Notes under the pieces: generated by a model
What the model saw: the letters and a program-made list of their open reading frames with translations, nothing else
Told to the model about the DNA's origin: nothing
Database searches by the model: none
Position numbers and translations under genes: made by a program
In this document: piece after piece, positions 15,223-24,015 of the stretch
Numbering within the stretch: the stretch's first letter is position 1
Layout: every line of letters begins with the position of its first letter
IMG/VR virus record: IMGVR_UViG_3300044213_000107
Coordinates: 124,001 to 188,000 of that record
DNA: 64,000 nt
Source: a virus
Reading direction: 5' to 3' (one strand)

Positions 15223-17529
15223 TTAGATTACACAACTGTCGCAGTCTGCTTGATCTTCAACTGATGCAGTTAATTCTTGAATTGCTTTTGTTGCCATTCG
15301 GTCAACGTCTATTTCGCCTTGCTGATCGTTTGTTTGGAAATAATATAATTGTTTAAATCCATATTTGTAGCACATGATCAAATGCTTGAGCATCTCACTC
15401 ATTGGGATTTTTTCATCTTCGTAGAATTTGGGATTATACGAAGTGTTGACACTAATGCCTTGATCAACATATTTTTGCAATATTGCACATAATTTCAAAT
15501 AGCCTTCTGGTGATCGTTGGTCCCATAATAATTCATATTTGTTTTTAAGTCTACGGAATTCTGGTACTACCTGTCTCAATGCTCCATGTTTACTTTGTTT
15601 TACGCTTACATAACTTCTTGGTGGTTCAATTCCATTTGTACTGTTGCTGATTTGTGCAGATGTTTCTGCTGGCATAATTGCCATAAGTGTTGCATTGCGA
15701 ATGCCAGTGTCTAGAATCTGTTCACGGAGAGCACGCCAAGGCATACGCTCTTGGTGTTCAACTAATTCGTCTACTTCACGTTTGTATGTATCAACAGGCA
15801 AACGACCATCTGCATATTTTAGATCATGCCAACGTGTGCAAGGACCTTGTTCTCGAGCCAAATCTGCTGATGCTTTGATCAAGTAATAACTCCATGCTTC
15901 GGCATATTCATCAACCAATGACAATGCAGCAGGATCACTATAGCTAACGCCGTTTTTAGCCAGGAAGTAAGCAAAGTTGATGATACCAATACCCAGTGGA
16001 CGGAATTCTTGTGTGGCTAATTCGGCAGCACGAATAGGATAGTTTTGATAGCTTAACAATGCATCTAATCCGCGAACTGCTAGTCTACACATCTTTTCAA
16101 AGTCTGCGGGACCGCGAACATTACCCCAGTTGATTGCGCTTAATGTACATAATGCAATGCGGCCATTTTCGTCGTTAACATCGGTTAATGGTACAGTAGG
16201 TAAATCAATTTCACTGCACAAATTACTCATTTTGATTGGAGCAATTTCTTCTTTAAAAGGACTGTGGGTGTTGGCGTGATCAACATTCTGCAGATAGATA
16301 CGCCCAGTGTCTTTGCGTTCTTGCATAAATCTACTAAACAAATCAACTGCTTTAACAGTCTTTTTGCGTAGCTTGGTATTACGTTCTGCACGTTCATAAA
16401 GTTCTTTAAAACGCCCTTGGTCGTTAAAGAATGCTTCATACATTTCTGGTACATCATGGGGGCTAAAACAGGTAATATCGCCACCTGTAATTAGTCTTTC
16501 GTACATTAATTTGTTAAATTGGACGCCATAATCCATGTGACGTACACGATTATCCTCTGTGCCTTTATTGTTCTTTAAAACCAATAAATCGTCAATTTCC
16601 AAGTGCCAAATAGGATAGTAAATTGTTGCAGCACCATTACGCACACCACCTTGACTACAACTGCGTGTTGCTGCTTGAAATAATTTAAAGAATGGTGTTA
16701 CACCCGTGTGGTAGGCATCGCCGTTCCTGATAGGCGATCCCAAAGCCCGAATTCGTCCTGCACCGATTCCGATACCAGCCTTTTGGGATACATACTTGAC
16801 AATGCTACTAGCAGTAGCGTTAATACTATCGAGGCTGTCATCGCTCTCAATAAGAACACAACTACTGAACTGCTTTTGCGGAGTACGCACACCAGCCATG
16901 ACCGGAGTAGGTAAACTGATGTCGTGATTGCTGATAGCATCATAGTACTCTCTAATATAATGTAGTCTTTGATTTGTGGGATATTTTTGAAATAGTGTAG
17001 CTGCAATCAACACATAAGCAACTTGAGGAGTTTCCATGATAGTACCAGTTACACGATTTTGTACTAGATACTTTCCTCTCCATTGTTCCATTGCAACATA
17101 AGTAAAATTTTCATCACGTTCATGTTTAACAAAACTGTTAATTTGCTTCCATTCATCTTCTGAATAGGCATTGACTAGATCTTGATCATAAAATCCAACA
17201 GCGGCATTTTTACGAACAATATCTATTAACGGCCAAGGTTGATAGTTGTTGTATACTTCTTTACGTAGATGATAGTTAATTAAACGACCAGCTACATATT
17301 GATAATTAGGAGTTTCTTCACTGATAAGGTCTGCGGCACTTTTGATTAGTGTTTCCTGAATATCTGTAGTTTTAATTCCATTATAAAATTGTAAATGACT
17401 TTTTATCTCAACTTCACTAGCACTAACTCCTGTGATACCTTCTGTAGCCCAGAATACCACCTGGTGTAATTTTTCTAAATTTAAATTTTCTCGTGTTCCA
17501 TTGCGTTTGAGAACTTGTATTTCGCTCAT
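15223..17529 (-). CDS. nrdA: Ribonucleotide reductase class Ia, alpha subunit
   Basis: 768 residues. An ATP-cone (about 3-95) is followed by the ten-stranded barrel. Active-site features: FSSCVLIESDD (first cysteine), SNLCSEIDLP (Asn, radical Cys and Glu), LCTLSAINWG (second redox Cys), and the C-terminal DCDSCVI with the CxxC shuttle pair that takes electrons from glutaredoxin. Reduces NDPs to dNDPs for phage DNA synthesis. AGAGG precedes the ATG. All catalytic residues are present, so the enzyme should be active and allosterically regulated. Confidence 0.97.
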   Translation of the reverse strand: MSEIQVLKRNGTRENLNLEKLHQVVFWATEGITGVSASEVEIKSHLQFYNGIKTTDIQETLIKSAADLISEETPNYQYVAGRLINYHLRKEVYNNYQPWPLIDIVRKNAAVGFYDQDLVNAYSEDEWKQINSFVKHERDENFTYVAMEQWRGKYLVQNRVTGTIMETPQVAYVLIAATLFQKYPTNQRLHYIREYYDAISNHDISLPTPVMAGVRTPQKQFSSCVLIESDDSLDSINATASSIVKYVSQKAGIGIGAGRIRALGSPIRNGDAYHTGVTPFFKLFQAATRSCSQGGVRNGAATIYYPIWHLEIDDLLVLKNNKGTEDNRVRHMDYGVQFNKLMYERLITGGDITCFSPHDVPEMYEAFFNDQGRFKELYERAERNTKLRKKTVKAVDLFSRFMQERKDTGRIYLQNVDHANTHSPFKEEIAPIKMSNLCSEIDLPTVPLTDVNDENGRIALCTLSAINWGNVRGPADFEKMCRLAVRGLDALLSYQNYPIRAAELATQEFRPLGIGIINFAYFLAKNGVSYSDPAALSLVDEYAEAWSYYLIKASADLAREQGPCTRWHDLKYADGRLPVDTYKREVDELVEHQERMPWRALREQILDTGIRNATLMAIMPAETSAQISNSTNGIEPPRSYVSVKQSKHGALRQVVPEFRRLKNKYELLWDQRSPEGYLKLCAILQKYVDQGISVNTSYNPKFYEDEKIPMSEMLKHLIMCYKYGFKQLYYFQTNDQQGEIDVDRMATKAIQELTASVEDQADCDSCVI

Positions 17530-17538
17530 TGATACCTC

Positions 17539-17988
17539 TTAATATTGTTCTAATTTTATGTCATTGCTGTTGTACGAATACTTCAGTACAAATTCTGTGT
17601 CTAATTGTTTTTTATTTACGATTTCCGTGTCAGTCAAATTAAGTATATATTTTCCCTCACGCAACCAAACTAAATTGTAATCATATCCCGTGGAACTGTC
17701 AAAATATATTTTTAACTCGGGTTTTAAGTCTTGGTTATGTTTTGTAAAAGCAATAGTATACACAATACCTAATGCTTTTGCAATATCACAGTAATAATTA
17801 TCAGAAATTAATTGCCATGGATCTGGCCATCCCTGCGGTGCCTTGGGATCAAGATAATATGGAACATAAGGGCAGGCAGCCCAAAACTGCTGTACTTGTT
17901 GTAAAGCAGTTAAGGTGTCAAGTTTATCTAGGCCGTCTCGAAAATGTTTCCAATGACTTATTCGTTCACTGGGTTTTAATTTGAACAT
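17539..17988 (-). CDS. Hypothetical protein downstream of tail spike
   Basis: 149 residues from ATG 17988, whose A is shared with the TGA stop of the tail-spike gene (TGATG), indicating translational reinitiation. The middle contains many Trp/Tyr/Pro residues (FWAACPYVPYYLDPKAP) and then strand-rich sequence. No catalytic motif is recognised. Coupling to a tail spike suggests a chaperone or associated virion protein, not proven. Confidence 0.6.
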   Translation of the reverse strand: MFKLKPSERISHWKHFRDGLDKLDTLTALQQVQQFWAACPYVPYYLDPKAPQGWPDPWQLISDNYYCDIAKALGIVYTIAFTKHNQDLKPELKIYFDSSTGYDYNLVWLREGKYILNLTDTEIVNKKQLDTEFVLKYSYNSNDIKLEQY

Positions 17989-19304
17989 CAAACAAAAGTT
18001 TTTATGTTGTATTTAATTGTTGTATTAGTTGTGGTAGAATAACATGTTATTGTACCATTTTGTAAAAATAGGTTAGCAGATAATCCAGTACCAGTTTCAT
18101 TATAATTGTCACTGAACAAAACAGTTGTACCATCATAGGTATAATTTACTGTTCCGTATCTATAACTAACGCCGTTGGTTATAGAATAACTAATTTCGCC
18201 TCCGCCATTTGATACAGTGCCTAAGGTTGTAGTAGTGTTCTGCGGTAATCCTAGAGTTTTACCATTGCTGATTTTATAATCACCAGCATAAAATCCATGT
18301 TCTTTACTATAATATGTGTCACCAACACTGACATTGTTTGCATTAAATGTACGGTTAATGGGAATAGTTACATTCCCATAATAGTTGCTGACACTAGAAA
18401 AACCAACGGTAACGTTTGAAAGAACTGCGCCAGTTGTTAGATAATCAAACTCGGAATTTATAACACGTACACTACTTACATTATTGCCATTTAAATTAAT
18501 ACCGGTGGCACCATTTGAAAACACGCAATGATTGAACGTAACTGCTCGAGTGACGGTAGTAGAATCAATGTTTGCTAAAACTATGTTTGCAGCTGCTGCA
18601 AAACTGCAATTAAAAAATAACGCAGAATTAACAGAATCAATTTCTAAAACTGATTTAGTTGTGCTTACCGATGAATTATAAAGACCTATGCCTTCAACTG
18701 TGATGTTATTAGCAGGACCAGTTGTAGCAGTAAATCCAGCATTAACTGTTGACAATACTGGATATGATCCACCAGATTGTATTATTACTGTATTTAAAGG
18801 ACCTTCACCGTATAAAGTTGCATATGGCGGAACATTAACTGCACCAGAAATTAAATATTTTCCTGCGGGAAAATAAATTGCTCTTCTAGATCTATAGTTA
18901 ACAGGTGTTACGCTTGAATTATATATTTGTGTCAGTGCTTGATTGATAGCTGCAGTATCGTCGGCTACTCCATCGCCGATTGCACCAAAATCTCTGATAT
19001 TTACAAAATCATCTAACTTACTTTGTAGAGTTCTCGTTACTCCGCCTAATCCCGGGGAAGTTGCTACTGTATAACCAGTATCAGGTCCGACATATGAATA
19101 AGATTTAACAACACCTGCAATATTTGTATACTGAGTTAGAATTTCAGTAACACCTTCACTAGGTGCGCCTTCTTGAATGGTGCCATTGCCAATAAACAAT
19201 CTACGTTGGTCAAGACTCCACCCTAATTCTGCACTTGCTAACTGTGGTAAATCTTGTTGGTACCCACGTCTGTGTTGAATGCGTGATATTTGTACTACCG
19301 CCAT
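17988..19304 (-). CDS. Tail spike with pectate-lyase-like beta-helix
   Basis: 438 residues. The first 45 residues (ISRIQHRRG then LGWSLDQRRLFIGNG) are an attachment module like that at the start of other T4-like fibres, including the 1607-residue protein here. At about 100-125 the motif NIRDFGAIGDGVADDTAAI is the signature of the pectate_lyase_3 beta-helix, followed by FPAGKYLISG and regularly spaced strands. Such spikes bind or degrade host surface polysaccharide. AAGGA precedes the ATG, and a late box lies 21 nt further up. Confidence 0.85.
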   Translation of the reverse strand: MAVVQISRIQHRRGYQQDLPQLASAELGWSLDQRRLFIGNGTIQEGAPSEGVTEILTQYTNIAGVVKSYSYVGPDTGYTVATSPGLGGVTRTLQSKLDDFVNIRDFGAIGDGVADDTAAINQALTQIYNSSVTPVNYRSRRAIYFPAGKYLISGAVNVPPYATLYGEGPLNTVIIQSGGSYPVLSTVNAGFTATTGPANNITVEGIGLYNSSVSTTKSVLEIDSVNSALFFNCSFAAAANIVLANIDSTTVTRAVTFNHCVFSNGATGINLNGNNVSSVRVINSEFDYLTTGAVLSNVTVGFSSVSNYYGNVTIPINRTFNANNVSVGDTYYSKEHGFYAGDYKISNGKTLGLPQNTTTTLGTVSNGGGEISYSITNGVSYRYGTVNYTYDGTTVLFSDNYNETGTGLSANLFLQNGTITCYSTTTNTTIKYNIKTFV

Positions 19305-19324
19305 GTCTAATCCTTGCTATTTTG

Positions 19325-19332
19325 TATTTAGT
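19325..19332 (-). promoter_or_regulatory. Late promoter box (ACTAAATA) of tail spike
   Basis: TAAATAC core shared with the other late boxes; overlaps the stop of the radical SAM gene. Confidence 0.45.
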
Positions 19333-20326
19333 CAGAATTTTGCAAGGGCTTGATCTTAAAATTGGACTTGGGTAAATGCCCTTGCATAGGCAGTCTAGCA
19401 TCTAATTTGTCAGGAGTTAAATAAAATCCGCATTGATTACAGGTATTCTCGGGCAATCTTTGTGTTTCAAACCAAGCATCTATTTCATTATCTTGGGAGT
19501 TAATGCCCACCGTTTTATAATCTGTGTAATAAGGTGCCCAGTCAGGATCTTCTGTTAAGTTATAACGCTCAAGTGTATCACCTATAGTTGCACGTACTGG
19601 ACATTTGTAAACATCTCCACGATAAATTTGTACATAGTTTTTAATATGACACATTGAATGATTTTGATTTTTTGCTTCTGTGTCAGTGTAAGGCCAAACA
19701 GGTTTTAAGGTGCTTCCGTATCCAGTATAATGCGGCACAAAAGGACTGTCGTGTTGAGCAGTTAAATTTAAAATAACATAATGATTATCATCGTTGGGCT
19801 TGCTCAGTATACTAAATTTTTTATAATCAGCATCCCAGGGTATATCTGTTTTCCAATACCAACCTTTTCCAGGCCATTTTGCTTCGTACGCGGCTATGAT
19901 CATGTCTTTTAATTTGGCATAGTTTGTAACTACTAAACTACTATATGGTTCAATATCACTGTGTTTAGTAACACTTAATGCCATGTTAACACCATTAGGA
20001 TCAACAAAACATTCATCAATTCGATCAAACAATTTTTCTAAATAATAGCCATTTGTATTAACCCATACATGACCATTTCGTGGCCATGTACGACGTGCGG
20101 CCAAATACCAATCTACCACCTGCGGATGCATCAGTGGTTCACCACCAAAGAGATTAACACGCTCAGGATTAATTCGTTTGCCCCAGAACGCCAACCACTC
20201 TTCAGCATCTTCTAATCGTACAGTGCCTTTTACACGATCATGATCACTAAATGTGCAACACCCTTCACATGCCAATTGGCAACTGCGTATAATAACTAAG
20301 TCTAAATGTTTTACTGGATGCTTCAT
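19328..20326 (-). CDS. Radical SAM enzyme with SPASM-like C-terminus
   Basis: 332 residues from ATG 20326, chosen because it forms an ATGA overlap with the nuclease gene. C16-x3-C20-x2-C23 (SCQLACEGC) is the canonical 4Fe-4S/SAM site; FGGEPLMHP is the GGE motif for SAM binding. C-terminal cysteines in CHIKNYVQIYRGDVYKCP and NTCNQCGFY suggest an auxiliary cluster. It is not QueE-like in size or layout. Substrate unknown; candidates are a peptide or protein modified in the phage or host. IscU/IscA genes are in the same operon, which could supply its clusters. Confidence 0.88.
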   Translation of the reverse strand: MKHPVKHLDLVIIRSCQLACEGCCTFSDHDRVKGTVRLEDAEEWLAFWGKRINPERVNLFGGEPLMHPQVVDWYLAARRTWPRNGHVWVNTNGYYLEKLFDRIDECFVDPNGVNMALSVTKHSDIEPYSSLVVTNYAKLKDMIIAAYEAKWPGKGWYWKTDIPWDADYKKFSILSKPNDDNHYVILNLTAQHDSPFVPHYTGYGSTLKPVWPYTDTEAKNQNHSMCHIKNYVQIYRGDVYKCPVRATIGDTLERYNLTEDPDWAPYYTDYKTVGINSQDNEIDAWFETQRLPENTCNQCGFYLTPDKLDARLPMQGHLPKSNFKIKPLQNSD

Positions 20327-21033
20327 GCGGTTAGATAATATAATTGTACACGTTTCAACCACTCGTCTGACCAGTGTTTAAATTCTTCTGTGTCTACCAC
20401 AAACTCTAGATATTCAGGAGTTGAATACGATCCATCTTCTAGTTGTTTAGGTTGTACACACATCATAATAACACCTTGGTCGATGTTGGTACCGTGTGTT
20501 TCGTTGTGTGCGGCTGCATAGGCTGCTAGTTGTAAAAAGTAATCGCCGATGTATTCACGCCGTTTAACTTTGTTACTTTGCTTGAAGTCTATGATCGCAG
20601 GACGACCTTTGTATACACCAATGCAGTCTGTGGTGCCGGCGTATAGTCCCGAATAATACACAGGAACTTCAACACCCCAGAATTCACTGACATTTTCTAG
20701 TCCTTGTAGAATAACCTGTGCAGCCATAAACCACGACGGGTGGGCATAAGGATTTGAAGGGAACTGCATCATCTGCTCACTTAGTATATACTGTTCTAAG
20801 TAGGCATGCATTCGTGTTCCACGATTTGCGGCTTCTGTGACAATTTGTTGTGCACGTTGTTCTCCCACAGCCTTTTTCCAATTGGCCAATGCTTGCCGAG
20901 ATTCTTCACTTTTGGTTTTATCTAAGATTGTTGTTACAGACGGAACTTTACTGCCATCTGGCAAACAATAATGTCTTTTACCCTCTATAGTTGTTCTACT
21001 AAGAGGGGCATAATTATATGGAGATTTTATCAT
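20323..21033 (-). CDS. PD-(D/E)XK exonuclease, RecB/Cas4-like
   Basis: 236 residues. Core motifs are RGTRMHAYLE (helix before the core), GTTDCIG with the first Asp, AIIDFKQS (the D-x-K part) and YFLQLAAYA (the Q-x3-Y motif IV). Length fits the single-domain RecB-family nucleases of T4-like phages. No cysteine cluster like that of Cas4/AddB is seen. Likely degrades or processes DNA ends; overlaps the radical SAM gene by ATGA. Confidence 0.85.
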   Translation of the reverse strand: MIKSPYNYAPLSRTTIEGKRHYCLPDGSKVPSVTTILDKTKSEESRQALANWKKAVGEQRAQQIVTEAANRGTRMHAYLEQYILSEQMMQFPSNPYAHPSWFMAAQVILQGLENVSEFWGVEVPVYYSGLYAGTTDCIGVYKGRPAIIDFKQSNKVKRREYIGDYFLQLAAYAAAHNETHGTNIDQGVIMMCVQPKQLEDGSYSTPEYLEFVVDTEEFKHWSDEWLKRVQLYYLTA

Positions 21034-21036
21034 TCT

Positions 21037-21357
21037 TTATATTCGGAAACTTTGACCGCAACCGCATTTATCACGTTCATTTGGATTTTGAAATTCAAAG
21101 CCTTCATTTAGGCCATTTTTAACATAGTCTACAGTCATGCCTTGTAAGTATACACAACTTTTTGGATCTACAAATATTTTACAACCTGCACAGTCGATAA
21201 CTTGATCTTCAACAGTGGGTGTATCTACATATTCGAACACATACGCAAGACCACTACAACCAGTTGTTTTTACACCTAGCCGAATACCTTCACCATGTCC
21301 TCGGCGACTAATAACTTGTTTAATTTTACTGGCAGCGGTATCAGTTAATGTTATCAT
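21037..21357 (-). CDS. iscA: IscA/ErpA-type iron-sulfur carrier
   Basis: 106 residues, full A-type carrier. The three ligands are present: Cys34 in KTTGCSGLAY and the CGCG pair near the C-terminus (KCGCGQSF). The protein accepts clusters from IscU and passes them to targets. Its start overlaps the end of the split iscU by 17 bp, an Isc-like order. Probable target here is the radical SAM enzyme encoded two genes downstream (inference). Confidence 0.94.
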   Translation of the reverse strand: MITLTDTAASKIKQVISRRGHGEGIRLGVKTTGCSGLAYVFEYVDTPTVEDQVIDCAGCKIFVDPKSCVYLQGMTVDYVKNGLNEGFEFQNPNERDKCGCGQSFRI

Positions 21358-21643
21358 GTTTCTTTTTATAATCTTCTACTGCAGCTTTAATAGCGTCTTC
21401 GGCTAGAATTGAACAATGGATCTTTACTGGTGGTAGCGCAAGTTCTTGAGCGATATCTGAATTTTTGATCTGTGTTGCCTTATCAATGTGCATACCTTTG
21501 ACCCATTCGGTAATCAATGAACTTGATGCGATTGCACTGCCGCATCCATAGGTTTTAAATCTCGCATCTGTTATTGTTCCAGTTGCAGAGTCAACCTTAA
21601 TTTGGAGTCTCATTACATCTCCGTTAACCGCAAGCTGGGGCAC
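21341..21643 (-). pseudogene. iscU: IscU C-terminal part (frameshifted relative to its N-terminal part)
   Basis: Carries almost the whole IscU core after the first active-site cysteine: GDVMRLQIKVDS, FKTYGCGSAIASSS with the second Cys, the LPPVKIHCS co-chaperone/Cys motif (LPPVK is the HscA-binding site) and AEDAIKA. It is one frame away from the fragment at 21624-21740 that holds the N-terminus and first Cys. The open frame begins at a GTG without a ribosome binding site, so independent translation looks weak. Either a real disruption, a recoding site or a sequence error. Confidence 0.85.
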
Positions 21644-21740
21644 CGACTAAGCCGGTCCCAACTTGCGCATCTCCTTTATCAAAAGTTCCCACATTACGTG
21701 GATTTTCAAAATGATCTATTACATCTTTACTGTAAGCCAT
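21624..21740 (-). pseudogene. iscU: IscU N-terminal part, ends at premature TAA
   Basis: 38 residues: MAYSKDVIDHFENPRNVGTF, then GLVGAPACG and TAA. This is the exact IscU start up to Cys37-Gly38, after which the family continues with Asp-Val-Met. GGGAG lies 6 nt before the ATG and a sigma70-like promoter lies upstream. Compared with the canonical gene there are 7 extra nucleotides (TTAACGG region) before the GATGTAATG that restarts the family sequence in another frame. Confidence 0.85.
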
Positions 21741-21762
21741 AACTATCTCCCGTGTGAAATGT

Positions 21763-21792
21763 AGTATATAATATTTACATACTACAAGTCAA
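21763..21792 (-). promoter_or_regulatory. Promoter of the isc/radical SAM operon
   Basis: TTGACT (21787-21792), 18-bp spacer, TATACT (21763-21768). A late-like TGTAAATA lies inside the spacer. Confidence 0.6.
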
Positions 21793-21801
21793 AATTTTTG
21801 A

Positions 21802-22248
21802 TTAACTAGCGGCTGCACGGCTGGCCATTGCAGCTACCGTTTTGTTTTCTTTATCAGCATCACCTAAACCAGCATTGGCAGCATCTAAATCTGATCCTGT
21901 TTCTGTTGGTTCATCTTCATATGGTTCCAAATATACATATTCTTCACCGTTTTCATCTGGTTCAATATTTTTGATTAGGTTTTTAACCGTATCATTTTGA
22001 CTATATGCATCTTTAAGCACTCGAGCATTGAACATTTCCGCGCCGGCATTACGAACTTGGTTAATAAGAGTTTTAACACTAACACGTGGAACACTATGGC
22101 CCATTTCGTTTGCACGATTTTGTAAGTATACCAATTGATCAACTAATATATTATCACCGCGCACATCAGCATGATCTTCAATACCATCAGTGTCATCTAG
22201 GCCAAGACCCAGATCATCGTCTTCAACAATAAAGTCGCGTGCTCTCAT
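21802..22248 (-). CDS. Putative internal head protein with capsid-targeting peptide
   Basis: 148 residues, acidic. The first nine residues MRARDFIVE end in I-x-E and are followed by DDDLGLGLDD, matching the T4 gp21 protease recognition (L/I-x-E) and the N-terminal capsid-targeting peptides of T4 internal proteins. A helical middle (LVDQLVYLQNRANEMG) and an acidic, Ala-rich tail follow. No enzyme motif. Its ATG overlaps the stop of the upstream coiled-coil gene. Packaging into the head is an inference from the prepeptide. Confidence 0.65.
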   Translation of the reverse strand: MRARDFIVEDDDLGLGLDDTDGIEDHADVRGDNILVDQLVYLQNRANEMGHSVPRVSVKTLINQVRNAGAEMFNARVLKDAYSQNDTVKNLIKNIEPDENGEEYVYLEPYEDEPTETGSDLDAANAGLGDADKENKTVAAMASRAAAS

Positions 22249-22946
22249 TAGCGTTTGTCTCTTCCTAATTCTGCAGTCCCGCCTGCAGCAGCATCTGTTG
22301 CGGCAAATTCGTCTGAATCTAAATCACTGCCCATGTCCATGCCTTGATCTGCAGCACCTGGTACTGGACCTAGATCTGGAGCTGCGGGTTCGCCGCCCAT
22401 TGCCATTGGTTGTCCAACTTGTTCGCCAGCTAACGATCTAGCAGCTGTATCGGCTGCATCACGACCCGAATTCATGGCCTGATACAGAGTATCTAGTGTA
22501 GGACGAATAGCCGTTTTAAATGCTTCAGCTTGATCGGCACTGATCTGATCACGTATGGTATCAACCAATGCAGGAACTTGTTCGTTCTGCATTTTGCTGA
22601 GTTTTTCTATCATGTCTTGTATGGTGTCAACAATGTCTTTGGCTGCTAAAACTGCTTGGCTCTTGCCCATTTCACTTTCGGCAATCATTTGTTGACGATT
22701 ATCTATCATCCAGCGATGTAGATTTTCACGTACCATTAATAGTTCCATGTACTGGGGATTACGTTCTGCGGTATGTATACCATGTGTATGTTTGATTTTT
22801 TCTAGGCTTTCACTGAGATTTCTAGCTAAACTGTATGCTTTCTTAAAGCTCAAATTTGTATAATCAATAGCAAAACCAAAGCGGCTTTCCATGACTTTGT
22901 TGGCTTTTTTAGCATTAAACTTTGTGTTCATTTCTGATAATTTCAT
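22248..22946 (-). CDS. Putative prohead core / virion coiled-coil protein
   Basis: 232 residues from ATG 22946, which makes an ATGA overlap with the upstream stop. Predicted long helices occupy 15-165 (SLARNLSESLEKIKHTH; AAKDIVDTIQDMIEKLSK), then a Pro/Gly/Met/Asp-rich tail. Composition and position beside the capsid-targeted proteins fit a prohead core or scaffold-type protein, but no specific T4 homologue can be named with confidence. Confidence 0.5.
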   Translation of the reverse strand: MKLSEMNTKFNAKKANKVMESRFGFAIDYTNLSFKKAYSLARNLSESLEKIKHTHGIHTAERNPQYMELLMVRENLHRWMIDNRQQMIAESEMGKSQAVLAAKDIVDTIQDMIEKLSKMQNEQVPALVDTIRDQISADQAEAFKTAIRPTLDTLYQAMNSGRDAADTAARSLAGEQVGQPMAMGGEPAAPDLGPVPGAADQGMDMGSDLDSDEFAATDAAAGGTAELGRDKR

Positions 22947-23488
22947 GACGGTTCGTCCCATATTTTATAGTATTTAGCCAATCTCAAACTTTTCTCTAGT
23001 AGAGATTTTGCAGTATCCAATTGGAGTTGATGCTCAATTAATTTATTATTTAACACATCTACCTTGAAATAATCCTTTTTCTTTCGAGCACGTTCAATAG
23101 TTTTAATGGTGCACAACATGTTTGATTGTGCTCTATGTACCAATGTGTCGTTGTTAGATATGTCTCTAGCTAGATTATAATATCTTTTTATATCACACAA
23201 ACAATAATAAATTGCAGATTGTTTATTATTAAAATTTTTAACAACATCTCCATTATGATGATGAACTGACCATAATAAACTTTCTTTAGATTTTTGTATT
23301 TTATAATGGCCAACTAAAAACCCGTGATTATTAATTGGTATAACCACGGGTTGTTTTGCATATTTGTTTAATTGTTGTTGTGTCCAGCGTTTTATATAGG
23401 TTGTTGCTAAATCTATAGATAAATCTTTTACTAAATCTTTTGCGACTTTATTATATCTTTTTTCTGTAATTGATGTGCCCGTTTTCAT
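22943..23488 (-). CDS. Conserved phage hypothetical protein
   Basis: 181 residues, basic, with a helix-rich C-terminal half and a central beta segment (VVIPINNHGFLVGHYKI). Contains several His/Cys residues but no clear metal motif. Proteins of this type occur in T4-like cyanophage head regions. Its start overlaps the 68-residue gene by 38 bp. Confidence 0.6.
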   Translation of the reverse strand: MKTGTSITEKRYNKVAKDLVKDLSIDLATTYIKRWTQQQLNKYAKQPVVIPINNHGFLVGHYKIQKSKESLLWSVHHHNGDVVKNFNNKQSAIYYCLCDIKRYYNLARDISNNDTLVHRAQSNMLCTIKTIERARKKKDYFKVDVLNNKLIEHQLQLDTAKSLLEKSLRLAKYYKIWDEPS

Positions 23489-23657
23489 GTCGTCTGTATA
23501 GTACGTCTTTATTGACTAATTGATTTGCTATTACTTGTTCTCGTTCTGACAATTTAAGTTTATCAATTATGGGTGATTCTTCAAACTTACCTAGTACATC
23601 TGCTTCTTCATTGGTAATAGGTAGTTGTAATTTATTTAATAGTTCTACTATTTTCAT
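23451..23657 (-). CDS. Small conserved hypothetical protein
   Basis: 68 residues, helix-turn-helix-like length and charge (LPITNEEADVLGKFEES then LKLSEREQVIANQLVNK), which might be a small winged-helix, though the motif is too short to assert. A late box ACTAAATA ends 5 nt before the ATG, with no Shine-Dalgarno sequence, suggesting a leaderless late message. Confidence 0.55.
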   Translation of the reverse strand: MKIVELLNKLQLPITNEEADVLGKFEESPIIDKLKLSEREQVIANQLVNKDVLYRRHENGHINYRKKI

Positions 23658-23661
23658 ATTT

Positions 23662-23922
23662 TTATTTAGTGGCTATGTGAACACCTAAAGTAATTAATCC
23701 TGTTATTAATACACCTATAATAGTAGTTCCGATTGCTACCAATGTTTTATATTGTCCGCTGTCGGCCGCAGATAAAGTATTTTTAATATCAACTAAATGA
23801 TCTTCAACTTTATCCATTCTTTCTTCAAGATTGCAAAGTTTTGTTTCCAAGTTACTATACCTTTCAGCGCATAACTCAACGTGCGCCTCTAGGCTTTTCT
23901 TTTCAATGTCTGTACCGGCCAT
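23662..23922 (-). CDS. Coiled-coil membrane protein, XhlA-like (holin candidate)
   Basis: 86 residues from ATG 23922; the longer form would need a TTG start. N-terminal coiled coil (AERYSNLETKLCNLEER) followed by one C-terminal membrane segment (about 62-84, VAIGTTIIGVLITGLITLG). This is the plan of hemolysin XhlA-type phage proteins, which can act as holin partners. The SleB-type lysin is 11 kb away, so a lysis role is only possible. Confidence 0.6.
   Translation of the reverse strand: MAGTDIEKKSLEAHVELCAERYSNLETKLCNLEERMDKVEDHLVDIKNTLSAADSGQYKTLVAIGTTIIGVLITGLITLGVHIATK
23663..23670 (-). promoter_or_regulatory. Late promoter box (ACTAAATA)
   Basis: Ends 5 nt before the ATG at 23657 and overlaps the stop of the XhlA-like gene. 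Confidence 0.4.
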
Positions 23923-24015
23923 TTTCCTGTATCTTTCTATAGTGGGCAAGATGCTGTCTAAATAGTATGCCTTAATAATGTGCCGTAAAGAGTGAGCCTA
24001 AGTGGTGCCTGAGCA

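Noticed and set aside
19328-20326. QueE-type deazaguanine enzyme
   Set aside because: Larger than QueE, with extra C-terminal cysteines, and no other queuosine or 7-deazaguanine gene is in the window.
21341-21643. Calling the IscU C-terminal part an independent short protein
   Set aside because: GTG start without ribosome binding site and the missing first Cys make a split functional protein unlikely.
22248-22946. Assignment as T4 gp67/gp68 prohead core
   Set aside because: Composition fits but no diagnostic motif can be seen.
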